DNA of 64,000 nucleotides from CAMLOF01 sp041913045 (GTDB lineage Bacteria; Pseudomonadota; Gammaproteobacteria; Burkholderiales; Burkholderiaceae_C), in the NCBI GenBank assembly GCA_041913045.1, contig JAYSGB010000013.1:1-64000 (forward strand), written 5' to 3'. Position numbers and translations under genes: made by a program. Positions 26,153-34,039 of the stretch are shown here, one piece after another. Every line of letters begins with the position of its first letter. Position 1 is the first letter of the stretch. The notes beneath the pieces were generated by a model that was not told where the DNA came from, did not search any database, and was given only the letters and a program-made list of their open reading frames with translations.

Positions 26153-26189
26153 GACTATTCAACATTGATAGTCTCTATCAGTATCATAG
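26153..26189. promoter_or_regulatory. Operator-like repeats upstream of ahpC
   Basis: GACTAT (26153-26158) and ATAGTC (26168-26173) form an inverted repeat related to the one before ahpF, and CTAT-N7-ATAG (26175-26189) matches the central spacing of an OxyR site. The full four-element OxyR pattern is not complete, so the assignment is tentative. Confidence 0.45.
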
Positions 26190-26213
26190 GTCACAGACCA
26201 AATCACATCTTAA

Positions 26214-26228
26214 CAATAACCATTCTCA
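26214..26228. promoter_or_regulatory. Fur-like box upstream of the siderophore receptor gene
   Basis: CAATAACCATTCTCA matches 10 of 14 informative positions of the 7-1-7 Fur consensus. It is followed at 26234-26247 by a separate perfect palindrome, TTTACAATTGTAAA, that Fur does not explain. Confidence 0.6.
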
Positions 26229-26233
26229 TTTCG

Positions 26234-26247
26234 TTTACAATTGTAAA
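26234..26247. promoter_or_regulatory. Perfect 14-bp palindrome upstream of the siderophore receptor
   Basis: TTTACAATTGTAAA lies just downstream of the Fur-like box and about 72 bases before the receptor start. Its position suits a second operator; the regulator is unknown. Confidence 0.45.
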
Positions 26248-26319
26248 GTTAGCCAGCCACAACGTCACTCATGCGTTGCCAGCCAGCCAGAAACCCCATC
26301 TAGCAACCCCGCTGCAACC

Positions 26320-28641
26320 ATGTCCCGCTCTTCCCGCCGCAAGGCTTCGCGCCGCGTCACACAAGCCCCCTCCTCCTTGCCAACGGCCAAAATCGCCGCG
26401 CTTCCCCTTGGCGCCATGCTTTTGGCTGGTTCCATAAGTGCGCTGGCCCAAAACGCCGCCACGCCTGCCACCGCCACCCTTTCCACCGTCACGGTGACTG
26501 AAAAAGCCGAAGCCCCCGAGGGCAAGGATGCCCTCCGTGCCACCGAAACCACCATTGGCAAAGGCCGCCAACAACTGCGCGACATCCCCCAGTCCGTCAC
26601 CGTTGTCACCGAAAAACTCATTGACGACCGCAACCTCGACACGGTCAAGGAGGCGCTGAAGAACACTGCTGGCATCAGCTTTCTGGCCGCAGAAGGCGGT
26701 GAGGAAGACATCCGCCTGCGCGGCTTCGCCCTGCAAGCCACGGGCGACGTGTTCATAGACGGCATGCGCGACCCGGCCATTTACGACCGCGACACCTTCA
26801 ACCTCGACCGCATGGAAGTTCTGCGGGGCTCCGCCTCCATGCTGTTCGGCCGTGGCTCCACGGGTGGCGCCGTCAACCAGGTCAGCAAGGTGCCGCGCCT
26901 GATCGACGAACACCAAGTGGACATCACCCTGGGCAGCCACGCCTACCGCCGCGTCACAGGTGACTTCAATATCCAAACCAGCGAAAGCTCGGCCCTGCGC
27001 TTGAATGCGATGACCACCGAAGCCAAGAACAACGGCTCAGGCAGCAGTATCGACAAGAAGGGCATTGCCGCAAGCTACCGCTGGGGCATTGGCGAAAAAG
27101 ACGAGTTCCTGGCCAGCCTCTACCACCTGGAAAACAACAACGGCGTCAACTACGGCCTGCCTTGGATCCGCCGTACCGCCACCTCAGGCGCTGAAGACAC
27201 CACCCTGCTCCCAGTGGACCCCGCCACCTACTACGGCATGGCCAGCGACTACAACCAGAGCGGCGGCACCATCGCCACTTTTGGGCACACGCACCGCTTC
27301 TCGCGCGACAGCGAACTCAAAACCCAGGTACGCGTCGGCAAGTTCAACCGCGACATGCGCGCCAGCACCATCCGCATCCAGGGCGGAACACCTGCCACCA
27401 ACCTCACCAACCTCAGCTCCAGCACCGTGTTCACGCGCGGCACGCAGCTCAAGGTGCAGGACATGGAAATCTTCCAGGCCCAGAGCGACTTCAGCACCAA
27501 GTTCCAGGCCCTGGGTTACAAGCACGATCTGCTGGCAGGCGTTGACGTGACCCGAGAGAAGAAGACCGTCTACGGCGACACCCCTGGCCTTACCGGCGCA
27601 ACGCGCACTGCCTTCTACAACGCCCTGGGCCTGAGCAAGGCCACAACCACCTATGGCACACCGAGCGATGGCGCTTCGGTTGACGAAAGCAAACGCCGCT
27701 TCCGTCCCACCTCCGATTACACGTCGACCGGCTACGGCATCTACGCCCAAGACACGGTAGAACTCACCCCAGCGTGGAAGCTAGTCGGTGGCCTGCGCTT
27801 CGACCACCTGACCGGTGACTACAACACCCACAGCTACAGCTACTCTGGTAGCGGCGCCGACCACAGCTACGACTACTTCTCGTACAGCGGCAGCACCTCG
27901 TACCGCATGAAGATCTCCGAGATCAGCAAGCGGGTCGGCGTGCTGTACCAGCCTAACGAATTGCAGTCCTACCACTTCTCGGCAGGCTCCTCCTTCAACA
28001 CGTCTGGCGACGCTTACTCCATCAACAACCAGACGGTGAACACGCCGCCCGAGCAGAGCCTCAACATCGAGTTCGGCACCAGGCTCGACTCGGCCGACAA
28101 GCGCTTTACCACCCGCATGGCAGTGTTCCGCTCCACCAAGCTGCACGAGCGCAACACCGACCCCGACCGCGACGTGGCCGTACTCACCGGCAAACGCCAC
28201 GTGGCCGGTTTCGAGATCGATGTCGCAGGCCGCCTGAACCCGAAATGGGAAGTGTTTGCCTCGTACATGTGGCTGCCCATTGCCAAGGTGGACCAGGCCG
28301 TCAACGTCACCACCCCTGGTGAACGCCAAGGCGACCGCCCTGCACTCACCCCCGTACACAGCGGCACCGTGTGGACCACCTACCAGATCAGGCCCAAGTT
28401 CCGCGTGGGCGGCGGCCTGAACTTCCGCGGCAAGCAAAAGCCCACCCGTTCGGAATTCAACGTGCCCAGCTACGTCACGGCCGACCTGATGGCGGAATAC
28501 AAGTTCGACTTCGACCGCCTCACCCTCAAGGCCAACCTCAGCAACGTGACCAACAAGCTCTACGCCGACCAGCTCTACCCCGGCCACTACATCGCAGGTG
28601 CAGGCAGGCAGCTGATGGTCACGGCCAGCCTCAAGTTCTGA
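26320..28641 (+). CDS. TonB-dependent catecholate-type siderophore receptor (Fiu-like)
   Basis: 773 residues. Outer-membrane beta barrel that imports ferric siderophore using TonB energy. An N-terminal signal peptide ends around ALAQ (44); a TonB-box-like TLSTVTVTE follows at 53-61. The plug domain (about 75-190) has DIPQSVTVVTEKLI and VLRGSASMLFGRGSTGGAVN; the barrel ends in the terminal Phe of MVTASLKF, needed for assembly. The plug sequence and the immediately following piuC/ybiX gene are the arrangement of Fiu-type receptors for monomeric catechols and their complexes. Preceded by a Fur-like box; first gene of a series running to hemP. The exact ligand is not readable. Confidence 0.93.
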   Translation: MSRSSRRKASRRVTQAPSSLPTAKIAALPLGAMLLAGSISALAQNAATPATATLSTVTVTEKAEAPEGKDALRATETTIGKGRQQLRDIPQSVTVVTEKLIDDRNLDTVKEALKNTAGISFLAAEGGEEDIRLRGFALQATGDVFIDGMRDPAIYDRDTFNLDRMEVLRGSASMLFGRGSTGGAVNQVSKVPRLIDEHQVDITLGSHAYRRVTGDFNIQTSESSALRLNAMTTEAKNNGSGSSIDKKGIAASYRWGIGEKDEFLASLYHLENNNGVNYGLPWIRRTATSGAEDTTLLPVDPATYYGMASDYNQSGGTIATFGHTHRFSRDSELKTQVRVGKFNRDMRASTIRIQGGTPATNLTNLSSSTVFTRGTQLKVQDMEIFQAQSDFSTKFQALGYKHDLLAGVDVTREKKTVYGDTPGLTGATRTAFYNALGLSKATTTYGTPSDGASVDESKRRFRPTSDYTSTGYGIYAQDTVELTPAWKLVGGLRFDHLTGDYNTHSYSYSGSGADHSYDYFSYSGSTSYRMKISEISKRVGVLYQPNELQSYHFSAGSSFNTSGDAYSINNQTVNTPPEQSLNIEFGTRLDSADKRFTTRMAVFRSTKLHERNTDPDRDVAVLTGKRHVAGFEIDVAGRLNPKWEVFASYMWLPIAKVDQAVNVTTPGERQGDRPALTPVHSGTVWTTYQIRPKFRVGGGLNFRGKQKPTRSEFNVPSYVTADLMAEYKFDFDRLTLKANLSNVTNKLYADQLYPGHYIAGAGRQLMVTASLKF

Positions 28642-28669
28642 TCAACCAACCCCCACCCGCGTCAACGCC

Positions 28670-29350
28670 ATGCTTCTCACCCTGGACAACGTGGTGCAGC
28701 CTTCCGAGCTGCAGCAATTCCGCCAACTGCTCACCGAAGCCAGTTGGGAAGATGGCGCCCTCAGCGCGGGCACCCAGGCCCGGCAGGTCAAGAACAACGA
28801 CCAGCTCCCCCACGACTGCGCCGCCGCGCAATACATCAGGCAGCGCATTCTGGCGGGGCTGGACCGTCAACCCCTTTTCTTCTCTGCGACGCTTCCCCTC
28901 AAAGTGTTCACCCCCCGGGTGAACCGCTACCGTGGGTCCCGCAACCACTACGGGTCTCACATCGACAACGCCGTACGCGTGCTGCCCGACGGCCAACGCG
29001 TGCGCACCGATATCTCCTGCACCGTCTTCCTGTCAGAACCCGACGAGTACGACGGTGGCGAACTCACCATCCACGACACCTACGGCACCAAGCAGGTCAA
29101 GCTGCCTGCAGGCAGCGCCGTCATCTACCCCGGCACCAGCCTGCACGAAGTCACCCCCGTCACCCGGGGCGCACGCATCGCCTCTTTCTTGTGGATAGAG
29201 AGCATGGTGCGCAGCGACGAGCAACGCCGACTGCTTTTCGAGCTGGACATGAACCTGCTCAAGCTGCGCGAACGCCACGGCGAAACCCAGGAAACCACCG
29301 CGCTCACCGGCGTGTACCACAACCTTCTGCGGCATTGGGCCAGCACATGA
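28670..29350 (+). CDS. piuC: Fe(II)/2-oxoglutarate-dependent dioxygenase PiuC (YbiX)
   Basis: 226 residues. Member of the PKHD-type/PiuC family that accompanies Fiu/PiuA receptors; it hydroxylates an unknown substrate thought to relate to iron-siderophore use. The iron triad is His97, Asp99 (YGSHIDNAVR) and His159 (GTSLHEV), with Arg169 (TRGARIASF) positioned for 2-oxoglutarate. Starts 28 bases after the receptor gene, and its stop overlaps the next start (ATGA), so the three are co-expressed. Confidence 0.94.
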   Translation: MLLTLDNVVQPSELQQFRQLLTEASWEDGALSAGTQARQVKNNDQLPHDCAAAQYIRQRILAGLDRQPLFFSATLPLKVFTPRVNRYRGSRNHYGSHIDNAVRVLPDGQRVRTDISCTVFLSEPDEYDGGELTIHDTYGTKQVKLPAGSAVIYPGTSLHEVTPVTRGARIASFLWIESMVRSDEQRRLLFELDMNLLKLRERHGETQETTALTGVYHNLLRHWAST

Positions 29351-30429
29351 ACACGCTCCCCAGGCTGCAACCGCTGCCCCCTGGCATCGTCAACCTGGCC
29401 GACCATGAAGCCCATGCACGCCAGTTGTTGAATGACGCCACCTGGGCCTACTTCAGCGGCGGCGCGGGCGACGAAATCACCCTCAACGCCAACCGCCAAG
29501 CGTGGAACGCCCTGCAACTGCAGCCACGCGTGCTGCAGCCGCTGGACGGATTGCACACCGGCATCTCTTTGCTGGGGCGACCCTGGCCTACCCCTGTTCT
29601 GGTGGCTCCCATGGCGCACCAGCGCCTGGCCCATGCCGACGGCGAGCTCGCGACCGCCATGGCCGCCGCAGCCCAGGGAGTGGGCATGGTCCTCAGCACG
29701 CAAAGCAACACCCCACTCGAAGCGGTGGCACACGCCTACCTGCGTGACGCCGACCGTGGCCCCCTGTGGTTCCAGCTCTACGCGCTGGGCGACCGTGCCT
29801 GGTTGCACGAACTCATGCAACGCGCCAAAGCTGCTGGCTACGAGGCGCTGGTGCTCACCGTGGACGCCCCCGTGAACGGCGTGCGTGACCATGAACGCCG
29901 CAGCGGCTTCGCGTTGCCAGCTGGTTTGCACGCGGCCCATGCACCACCAACGGCCCAAGCCACCGCCTGGCACCAGTTGATGGCCCAAGCCCCCACCTGG
30001 GATGATGTTCGGTGGCTGGTTGACAACGCACCATTGCCCTTGCTATTGAAGGGAGTGACCCACCCCGACGACGCGCGGCAGGCTTGCAACCTTGGTGTGG
30101 CGGGCCTCATCGTTTCCAACCACGGAGGGCGAGTACTGGACACCCTGCCAGCCACCGCCGCACTGCTGCCAAGAGTGGTCGATGCCGTTCAAGACCGCCG
30201 CCCCGTTCTGGTAGACGGCGGCATCCGGCGCGGCACAGACGTCATCAAGGCACTCGCCCTGGGCGCCCAGGCGGTATTGGTAGGCCGCCCGGTGGTCTAC
30301 GGGCTCGCCAACGCGGGGGCAGCAGGCGCAGCCCACGTGTTGCGTCTGCTGCTGGACGAACTCCGCGCCGCCATGGCGCTGTGCGGCAAACGCGAAATGG
30401 CAGAACTTGACCGCTCACTCATTTTCTGA
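29347..30429 (+). CDS. FMN-dependent alpha-hydroxy-acid oxidase/dehydrogenase in an iron-uptake operon
   Basis: 360 residues, the size of glycolate/lactate oxidases. It oxidises an L-2-hydroxy acid to the 2-keto acid through FMN. The active site is complete: Tyr35 (WAYFSGGAGDE), Tyr145 (WFQLY), Asp173 (TVDAP), Arg180, Lys235, base His259 and Arg262 (SNHGGR), and the FMN phosphate loop DGGIRRG (290-296) with GR at 313-314. No membrane insert as in LldD is apparent, so it is probably soluble. ATG 29347 overlaps the piuC stop, so the two are coupled. The pairing with piuC and a Fiu-type receptor suggests a siderophore-derived or iron-linked hydroxy acid; the substrate is unknown. Confidence 0.9.
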   Translation: MNTLPRLQPLPPGIVNLADHEAHARQLLNDATWAYFSGGAGDEITLNANRQAWNALQLQPRVLQPLDGLHTGISLLGRPWPTPVLVAPMAHQRLAHADGELATAMAAAAQGVGMVLSTQSNTPLEAVAHAYLRDADRGPLWFQLYALGDRAWLHELMQRAKAAGYEALVLTVDAPVNGVRDHERRSGFALPAGLHAAHAPPTAQATAWHQLMAQAPTWDDVRWLVDNAPLPLLLKGVTHPDDARQACNLGVAGLIVSNHGGRVLDTLPATAALLPRVVDAVQDRRPVLVDGGIRRGTDVIKALALGAQAVLVGRPVVYGLANAGAAGAAHVLRLLLDELRAAMALCGKREMAELDRSLIF

Positions 30430-30441
30430 TTCATGCTCAAA

Positions 30442-30456
30442 CGATATTGATTCTCA
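30442..30456. promoter_or_regulatory. Fur-like box upstream of the small ORF and tonB
   Basis: CGATATTGATTCTCA matches 11 of 14 informative positions of the 7-1-7 Fur consensus. It abuts a TATAAT at 30459-30464, which would be the -10 of an internal promoter for tonB-exbBD-hemP, about 24 bases before the small ORF. A good -35 is not seen. Confidence 0.65.
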
Positions 30457-30487
30457 TTTATAATTTTCTGACACCCATTTTGATGTC

Positions 30488-30559
30488 ATGATTCAAACGA
30501 TCGCCCTGTTCGCCAGCCTGCTTACCGTCATGTTGACGGCATGGTGGGTTCTTAGGTGA
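30488..30559 (+). CDS. 23-residue single-span membrane peptide ahead of tonB
   Basis: Too short for normal gene calling. ATG at 30488 opens 23 codons, MIQTIALFASLLTVMLTAWW plus VLR, then TGA. Residues 3-21 are one hydrophobic helix ending in Trp-Trp and a terminal Arg, a plausible inner-membrane peptide. Its stop overlaps the GTG at 30556 in the tonB frame (GTGA), so translation could be coupled. A TATAAT and Fur-like box just upstream place it first in the tonB transcript. No strong ribosome-binding site is visible, so it could instead be chance or a regulatory leader. Confidence 0.5.
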   Translation: MIQTIALFASLLTVMLTAWWVLR

Positions 30560-31287
30560 TAAACGCCATGTTCCCCCTGCACGCCTTTCAACCACTTCAG
30601 TACCGCCACGTCGCAGTCACCATCCTGGTGGTGGCCGCGCACGCTGGCGTGCTGTGGCTGGCCCACACGGCGCCGCAAAATCGTCCGGCGGAGGTACTCA
30701 TCCCCGCCCAAGTCATCATGGAGTTGGCGCAGGCCGCGCCACAGCCCCTTCCAAACCCGACCCCAACGCCCGCACCGACCCCGCAACAGCCAGTCAAAAA
30801 CCGCGCCGTACAGCGGCCCACGCCCGCGCCTCAACCCGCCAAAGCAGAATTGCCCGCAGCAGTACCAGCCAAGGAACCCTCGCCAATAGCGCCCCAGGGG
30901 TCTCCCGTTGAAAGCGCGTCTCAGGCTGCGCCTGCCGCACAAAGTGCGCCCGCCGTTTCCGTTGCGTCCGCACCCGCTGCGCCTGCAGCAACAGCGGCTC
31001 CACGCATAGAACTGCCGTCAACGCAGGCAGACTACCTCAACAACCCCAAGCCACCGTACCCGCCCCTGAGTAAACGCCTGCGTGAAGAAGGCAAAGTGGT
31101 TGTGCGCGTACTCATCGAGCCAGATGGCACGGCGTCCAAGGCAGAGATCCGTACATCCAGCGGCTTCGACCGCCTCGACCAAACCGCCTTGCAAACCGCT
31201 CTGCGCTGGCGCTACGTCCCCGGTAAGCGCAACGGCACGCCCGAGCCAATGTGGTTCAACGTTCCCATCAATTTCGTTCTGGAGTAA
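30556..31287 (+). CDS. tonB: Energy transducer TonB
   Basis: 243 residues from GTG 30556, or 239 from ATG 30568, which has AGGTG nine bases upstream and may be the better start. One N-terminal membrane anchor (about 17-37), a long Pro/Ala/Gln-rich periplasm-spanning linker (about 55-150), and a C-terminal TonB domain with NPKPPYPPLSKRL, VVRVLIEPDG and LRWRYVPGKRNG. It couples the proton motive force gathered by ExbB-ExbD to outer-membrane receptors such as the one upstream. Followed by exbB, exbD and hemP with short gaps. Confidence 0.95.
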   Translation: MINAMFPLHAFQPLQYRHVAVTILVVAAHAGVLWLAHTAPQNRPAEVLIPAQVIMELAQAAPQPLPNPTPTPAPTPQQPVKNRAVQRPTPAPQPAKAELPAAVPAKEPSPIAPQGSPVESASQAAPAAQSAPAVSVASAPAAPAATAAPRIELPSTQADYLNNPKPPYPPLSKRLREEGKVVVRVLIEPDGTASKAEIRTSSGFDRLDQTALQTALRWRYVPGKRNGTPEPMWFNVPINFVLE

Positions 31288-31296
31288 GCAAACACC

Positions 31297-32028
31297 ATGG
31301 AAAACGCATTCGGACTCGCACACGTGTGGCAACAGGGCGACTGGGTCATACGCATCGTCGCGCTGATTCTGCTGGGCATGTCCATTACCACCTGGGTGGT
31401 CATCGCCATCAAGGCGCTCAACCTGCGCCGCCACCGCGCCCAGGCCCGCGCTTGCGACAGCTTCTGGCACAGCAAAGACTTTGCTGAAGGCCTGAACAAG
31501 CTCGGCGCCGAGGCCGACAACCCCTTCTACGTCATGGCACTGCAGGGCCGTGAAGCCACCACGCACATCCTGCATCTGGACGGCGAACACCCGCGCCAGC
31601 TGCATGACAGCCTTGACGTGAGCGAATGGGTCACCCGCACGCTGCGCAACGCCATTGACGACTTCACAGCCCGGCTGCAGTCTGGCTTGGTCATCCTGGC
31701 GTCTGTGGGGTCCACCGCACCTTTCGTCGGTCTTTTCGGCACCGTCTGGGGCATCTACCACGCGCTGCTAGGTATCGGTCAGTCTGGTTCCGCCACCATC
31801 GACAAGGTTGCTGGCCCCATTGGTGAGGCCCTGATCATGACGGCCTTCGGCCTGGTCGTGGCCATTCCCGCAGTGCTCGGCTACAACGCACTGGTACGCG
31901 GCAACAAGTCAGTGCTGCACAAGCTAAACCGCTTCGCACACGACCTGCACGCCTACTTCGTCACGGGTGCCCGTGTCGGCACCGAATCTGGCAACGGCAC
32001 CAAGGTGCAGCCCATCCGGCAAGCCTGA
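31297..32028 (+). CDS. exbB: Biopolymer transport protein ExbB (MotA/TolQ/ExbB family)
   Basis: 243 residues. Pentameric proton-channel scaffold that, with ExbD, energises TonB. TM1 is about 18-40, a long cytoplasmic loop follows, and TM2/TM3 carry the family stretch LASVGSTAPFVGLFGTVWGI and IGEALIMTAFGLVVAIPAVLGYN. Nine bases after tonB and ten before exbD. ExbB rather than TolQ because of the tonB/exbD/hemP context. Confidence 0.95.
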   Translation: MENAFGLAHVWQQGDWVIRIVALILLGMSITTWVVIAIKALNLRRHRAQARACDSFWHSKDFAEGLNKLGAEADNPFYVMALQGREATTHILHLDGEHPRQLHDSLDVSEWVTRTLRNAIDDFTARLQSGLVILASVGSTAPFVGLFGTVWGIYHALLGIGQSGSATIDKVAGPIGEALIMTAFGLVVAIPAVLGYNALVRGNKSVLHKLNRFAHDLHAYFVTGARVGTESGNGTKVQPIRQA

Positions 32029-32038
32029 GGACGCAGCC

Positions 32039-32446
32039 ATGGCCTTTTCCACGCCCGAACAAGACGACAGCGAAGTCCTCAGCGAGATCAACATGGTCCC
32101 ACTGATCGACGTGATGCTCGTGCTCCTGATCGTCTTCATGATCACCGTCCCGGTCATGAAGAACTCCATCGACGTTGACCTGCCGCAAGCCGCCGCGCAG
32201 CGCACCCAGGACAAACCGGAAACGATTCGCCTGAGCGTTGACGCTGAAGGCCGGTATCACTGGAACGAAGCCCCCGTCACCGATGAAGAGTTGCAGGCCC
32301 GCCTTGAGACTGCGTCGCGGCAGGAACCCCAGCCCGAACTGCACATCCGGGGCGACAAATCAGTACGCTACGAACGCGTGGCCCAGGCCATGGCCGCAGC
32401 CCAGCGTGCCGGTGTGCGCAAACTGGGCTTCATCACCGAACCATGA
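32039..32446 (+). CDS. exbD: Biopolymer transport protein ExbD
   Basis: 135 residues. Single-TM proton-conducting partner of ExbB. The helix INMVPLIDVMLVLLIVFMI (17-35) includes the essential Asp24, equivalent to Asp25 of E. coli ExbD; the periplasmic domain follows. ATG 32039 is used; the frame is open further upstream inside exbB. The stop overlaps the hemP start (ATGA). Confidence 0.95.
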   Translation: MAFSTPEQDDSEVLSEINMVPLIDVMLVLLIVFMITVPVMKNSIDVDLPQAAAQRTQDKPETIRLSVDAEGRYHWNEAPVTDEELQARLETASRQEPQPELHIRGDKSVRYERVAQAMAAAQRAGVRKLGFITEP

Positions 32447-32661
32447 ACCGAGCACCCACGCCTTCGCCCGGCTCAAGCCAAAATGCACTGCCCCCCCAGG
32501 GGTCTGCAGTTGGCAAAAGCCACCCGCTCGACAGAGCTGATGCGCCACTCGTCGAAAGTGACCTGCTGCTGCAAGGCCAACGCGAAATCCGCATCGCGCA
32601 CAACGGCGTCACCTACCGGCTGCAGGCCACCCGGCTGGGCAAGCTCATCCTCACCAAATAA
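32443..32661 (+). CDS. hemP: Hemin uptake protein HemP
   Basis: 72 residues. The N-terminal half is Pro/Ser-rich and variable; the C-terminal GQREIRIAHNGVTYRLQATR followed by LGKLILTK is the HemP domain. HemP is a small Fur-controlled protein needed for haem use; in Burkholderia the homologue acts as an activator of haem-receptor genes. The overlap with exbD couples it to the TonB system. It ends directly at a strong terminator. Confidence 0.9.
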   Translation: MNRAPTPSPGSSQNALPPQGSAVGKSHPLDRADAPLVESDLLLQGQREIRIAHNGVTYRLQATRLGKLILTK

Positions 32662-32691
32662 AAAAAACCGGCCTCGCTGGCCGGTTTTTTT
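32662..32691. terminator. Terminator closing the iron-uptake series
   Basis: CCGGCC-TCGCT-GGCCGG with six A before and seven T after; the A/T flanks extend the stem, so it works for hemP and, on the other strand, for the convergent GlcG/HbpS gene. Confidence 0.9.
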
Positions 32692-32715
32692 GTTACGCGG
32701 GGAGCATCCTTCAGA

Positions 32716-33123
32716 TCAGAGTCCCAGGGCGGCGATGCCAGCCTTGGCGATCTGCGCGTCCTCGCTGGACTTCACGCCGCTCACGCCCACAGCGCCAATG
32801 CACTGGCCGTCCTTCATGATGGGCACACCGCCTTCCAGCATGCCTTCAATGGCGGGGGCACTCAGGAACGACACGCGTCCCTGGTTGATCACATCTTCGT
32901 AAGACTTGCTTTCACGGCGGCCCATGGCTGCGGTGTGGGCTTTGGCCGGGGCGATGTGGGCAGAAATCGCAGGGCAGCCGTCCAGGCGCTGCAGCCACAG
33001 CAAATGCCCACCGTCGTCAACGATGGCGATGGTCACCGCCCAGTGGTTCTTCAGCGCTTCGGCTTCTGCGGCTGCCGCAATGGCCTTGACGTCTGCAAGT
33101 TCGAGTACGGATTTGGTTTTCAT
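32716..33123 (-). CDS. GlcG/HbpS-family protein
   Basis: 135 residues, single domain. VTIAIVDDGGHLLWLQRLDG and KAHTAAMGRRESKSYEDV followed by EGGVPIMKDGQCIGAVGVSG are family signatures. HbpS of Streptomyces binds haem and GlcG occurs with glycolate oxidase genes; most members are uncharacterised. It sits tail-to-tail with hemP and 2.3 kb from an FMN alpha-hydroxy-acid oxidase, so both associations recur nearby. No signal peptide is visible, so it is probably cytoplasmic. Confidence 0.88.
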   Translation of the reverse strand: MKTKSVLELADVKAIAAAAEAEALKNHWAVTIAIVDDGGHLLWLQRLDGCPAISAHIAPAKAHTAAMGRRESKSYEDVINQGRVSFLSAPAIEGMLEGGVPIMKDGQCIGAVGVSGVKSSEDAQIAKAGIAALGL

Positions 33124-33241
33124 GAACTTTTCCTTTTCATCGGTCTCAAAATCGGCGAAGGCGCAAGCTTAAACGTTTTAACGCATGGGGATGGCTGGCG
33201 CCCGTAGAATGCCCCATCGTTTCACTGAGGAGCAAAGAGCA

Positions 33242-33934
33242 ATGACCGACCAGACCCAAAGCTACGGCCGCTTCGGCACTTCCGTTGCACTGCAGCAGCG
33301 CAACCGGGTGCTGCGCAACACCTACTGGTTGCTGGCCTTGAGCATGCTGCCCACCGTTCTGGGCGCATGGATCGGCGTGTCCACCGGCATCACCGCCTCC
33401 CTTTCGGGTGGTCTGGGCATGGTGGTCTTCCTCGCTGGCGCCTTCGGCTTCATGTTCGCCATCGAAAAAACCAAGAACTCTGCCGCGGGTGTGCCAGTGC
33501 TGCTGGCCTTCACCTTCTTCATGGGGCTGATGCTGTCGCGCATGCTGGCCATGGTTCTGGGTTTCAAGAACGGTGCCGACCTGATCATGACCGCCTTTGG
33601 CGGAACCGCAGGCGTGTTCCTCATCATGGCCAACCTGTCCACCATCATCAAGCGCGACCTGGAAGGCTTGAGCAAGTGGCTCTTCATGGGTGCCATCGTG
33701 CTGCTCATCGGCGGCATCATCAACGTCTTCGTAGGCAGCCCCATCGGCATGGCTGTGCTCAGCGTCATGGCCATCGGCATCTTCAGTGCCTTCCTGCTGG
33801 TCGACCTCAAGCGCATCCTTGACGGCGGTGAAACCAACTACATCAGCGCCACTTTGGGCCTGTACCTCAGCCTGTTCAACATCTTCCAAAGCCTGTTGGC
33901 CCTCCTGGGCCTGTTTGGCGGCGAGCGCGACTGA
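33242..33934 (+). CDS. Bax inhibitor-1/YccA-family membrane protein
   Basis: 230 residues with about seven membrane segments, the BI-1 (TMBIM) fold. GAGGAG lies upstream of ATG 33242, which is preferred over the in-frame ATG at 33185. Family stretches include RNTYWLLALSMLPTVLGAW and SVMAIGIFSAFLLVDLKRIL with the conserved acidic pair region near the last helix. Bacterial relatives are calcium-leak channels or interact with the FtsH protease (YccA). The physiological role here is not known. Confidence 0.92.
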   Translation: MTDQTQSYGRFGTSVALQQRNRVLRNTYWLLALSMLPTVLGAWIGVSTGITASLSGGLGMVVFLAGAFGFMFAIEKTKNSAAGVPVLLAFTFFMGLMLSRMLAMVLGFKNGADLIMTAFGGTAGVFLIMANLSTIIKRDLEGLSKWLFMGAIVLLIGGIINVFVGSPIGMAVLSVMAIGIFSAFLLVDLKRILDGGETNYISATLGLYLSLFNIFQSLLALLGLFGGERD

Positions 33935-33970
33935 CCACTCCATTGCTGGTTTGCCCAGCAAGTGTGAGCT

Positions 33971-33993
33971 AGGGGCCCTTGCGGCCCCTTTTT
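33971..33993 (+). terminator. Terminator after the BI-1 gene
   Basis: AGGGGCC-CTTGC-GGCCCCT followed by TTTT. Confidence 0.85.
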
Positions 33994-34039
33994 CTTGGTC
34001 ACCGGTCAAGTTTGTTCACGAATCGCCGAAAATCTTCCT

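Noticed and set aside
28744..29346. Extension of the FMN oxidase frame upstream through piuC
   Set aside because: The upstream 201 codons are Arg/Pro/His-rich out-of-frame piuC sequence; the ATG overlapping the piuC stop is the sensible start.
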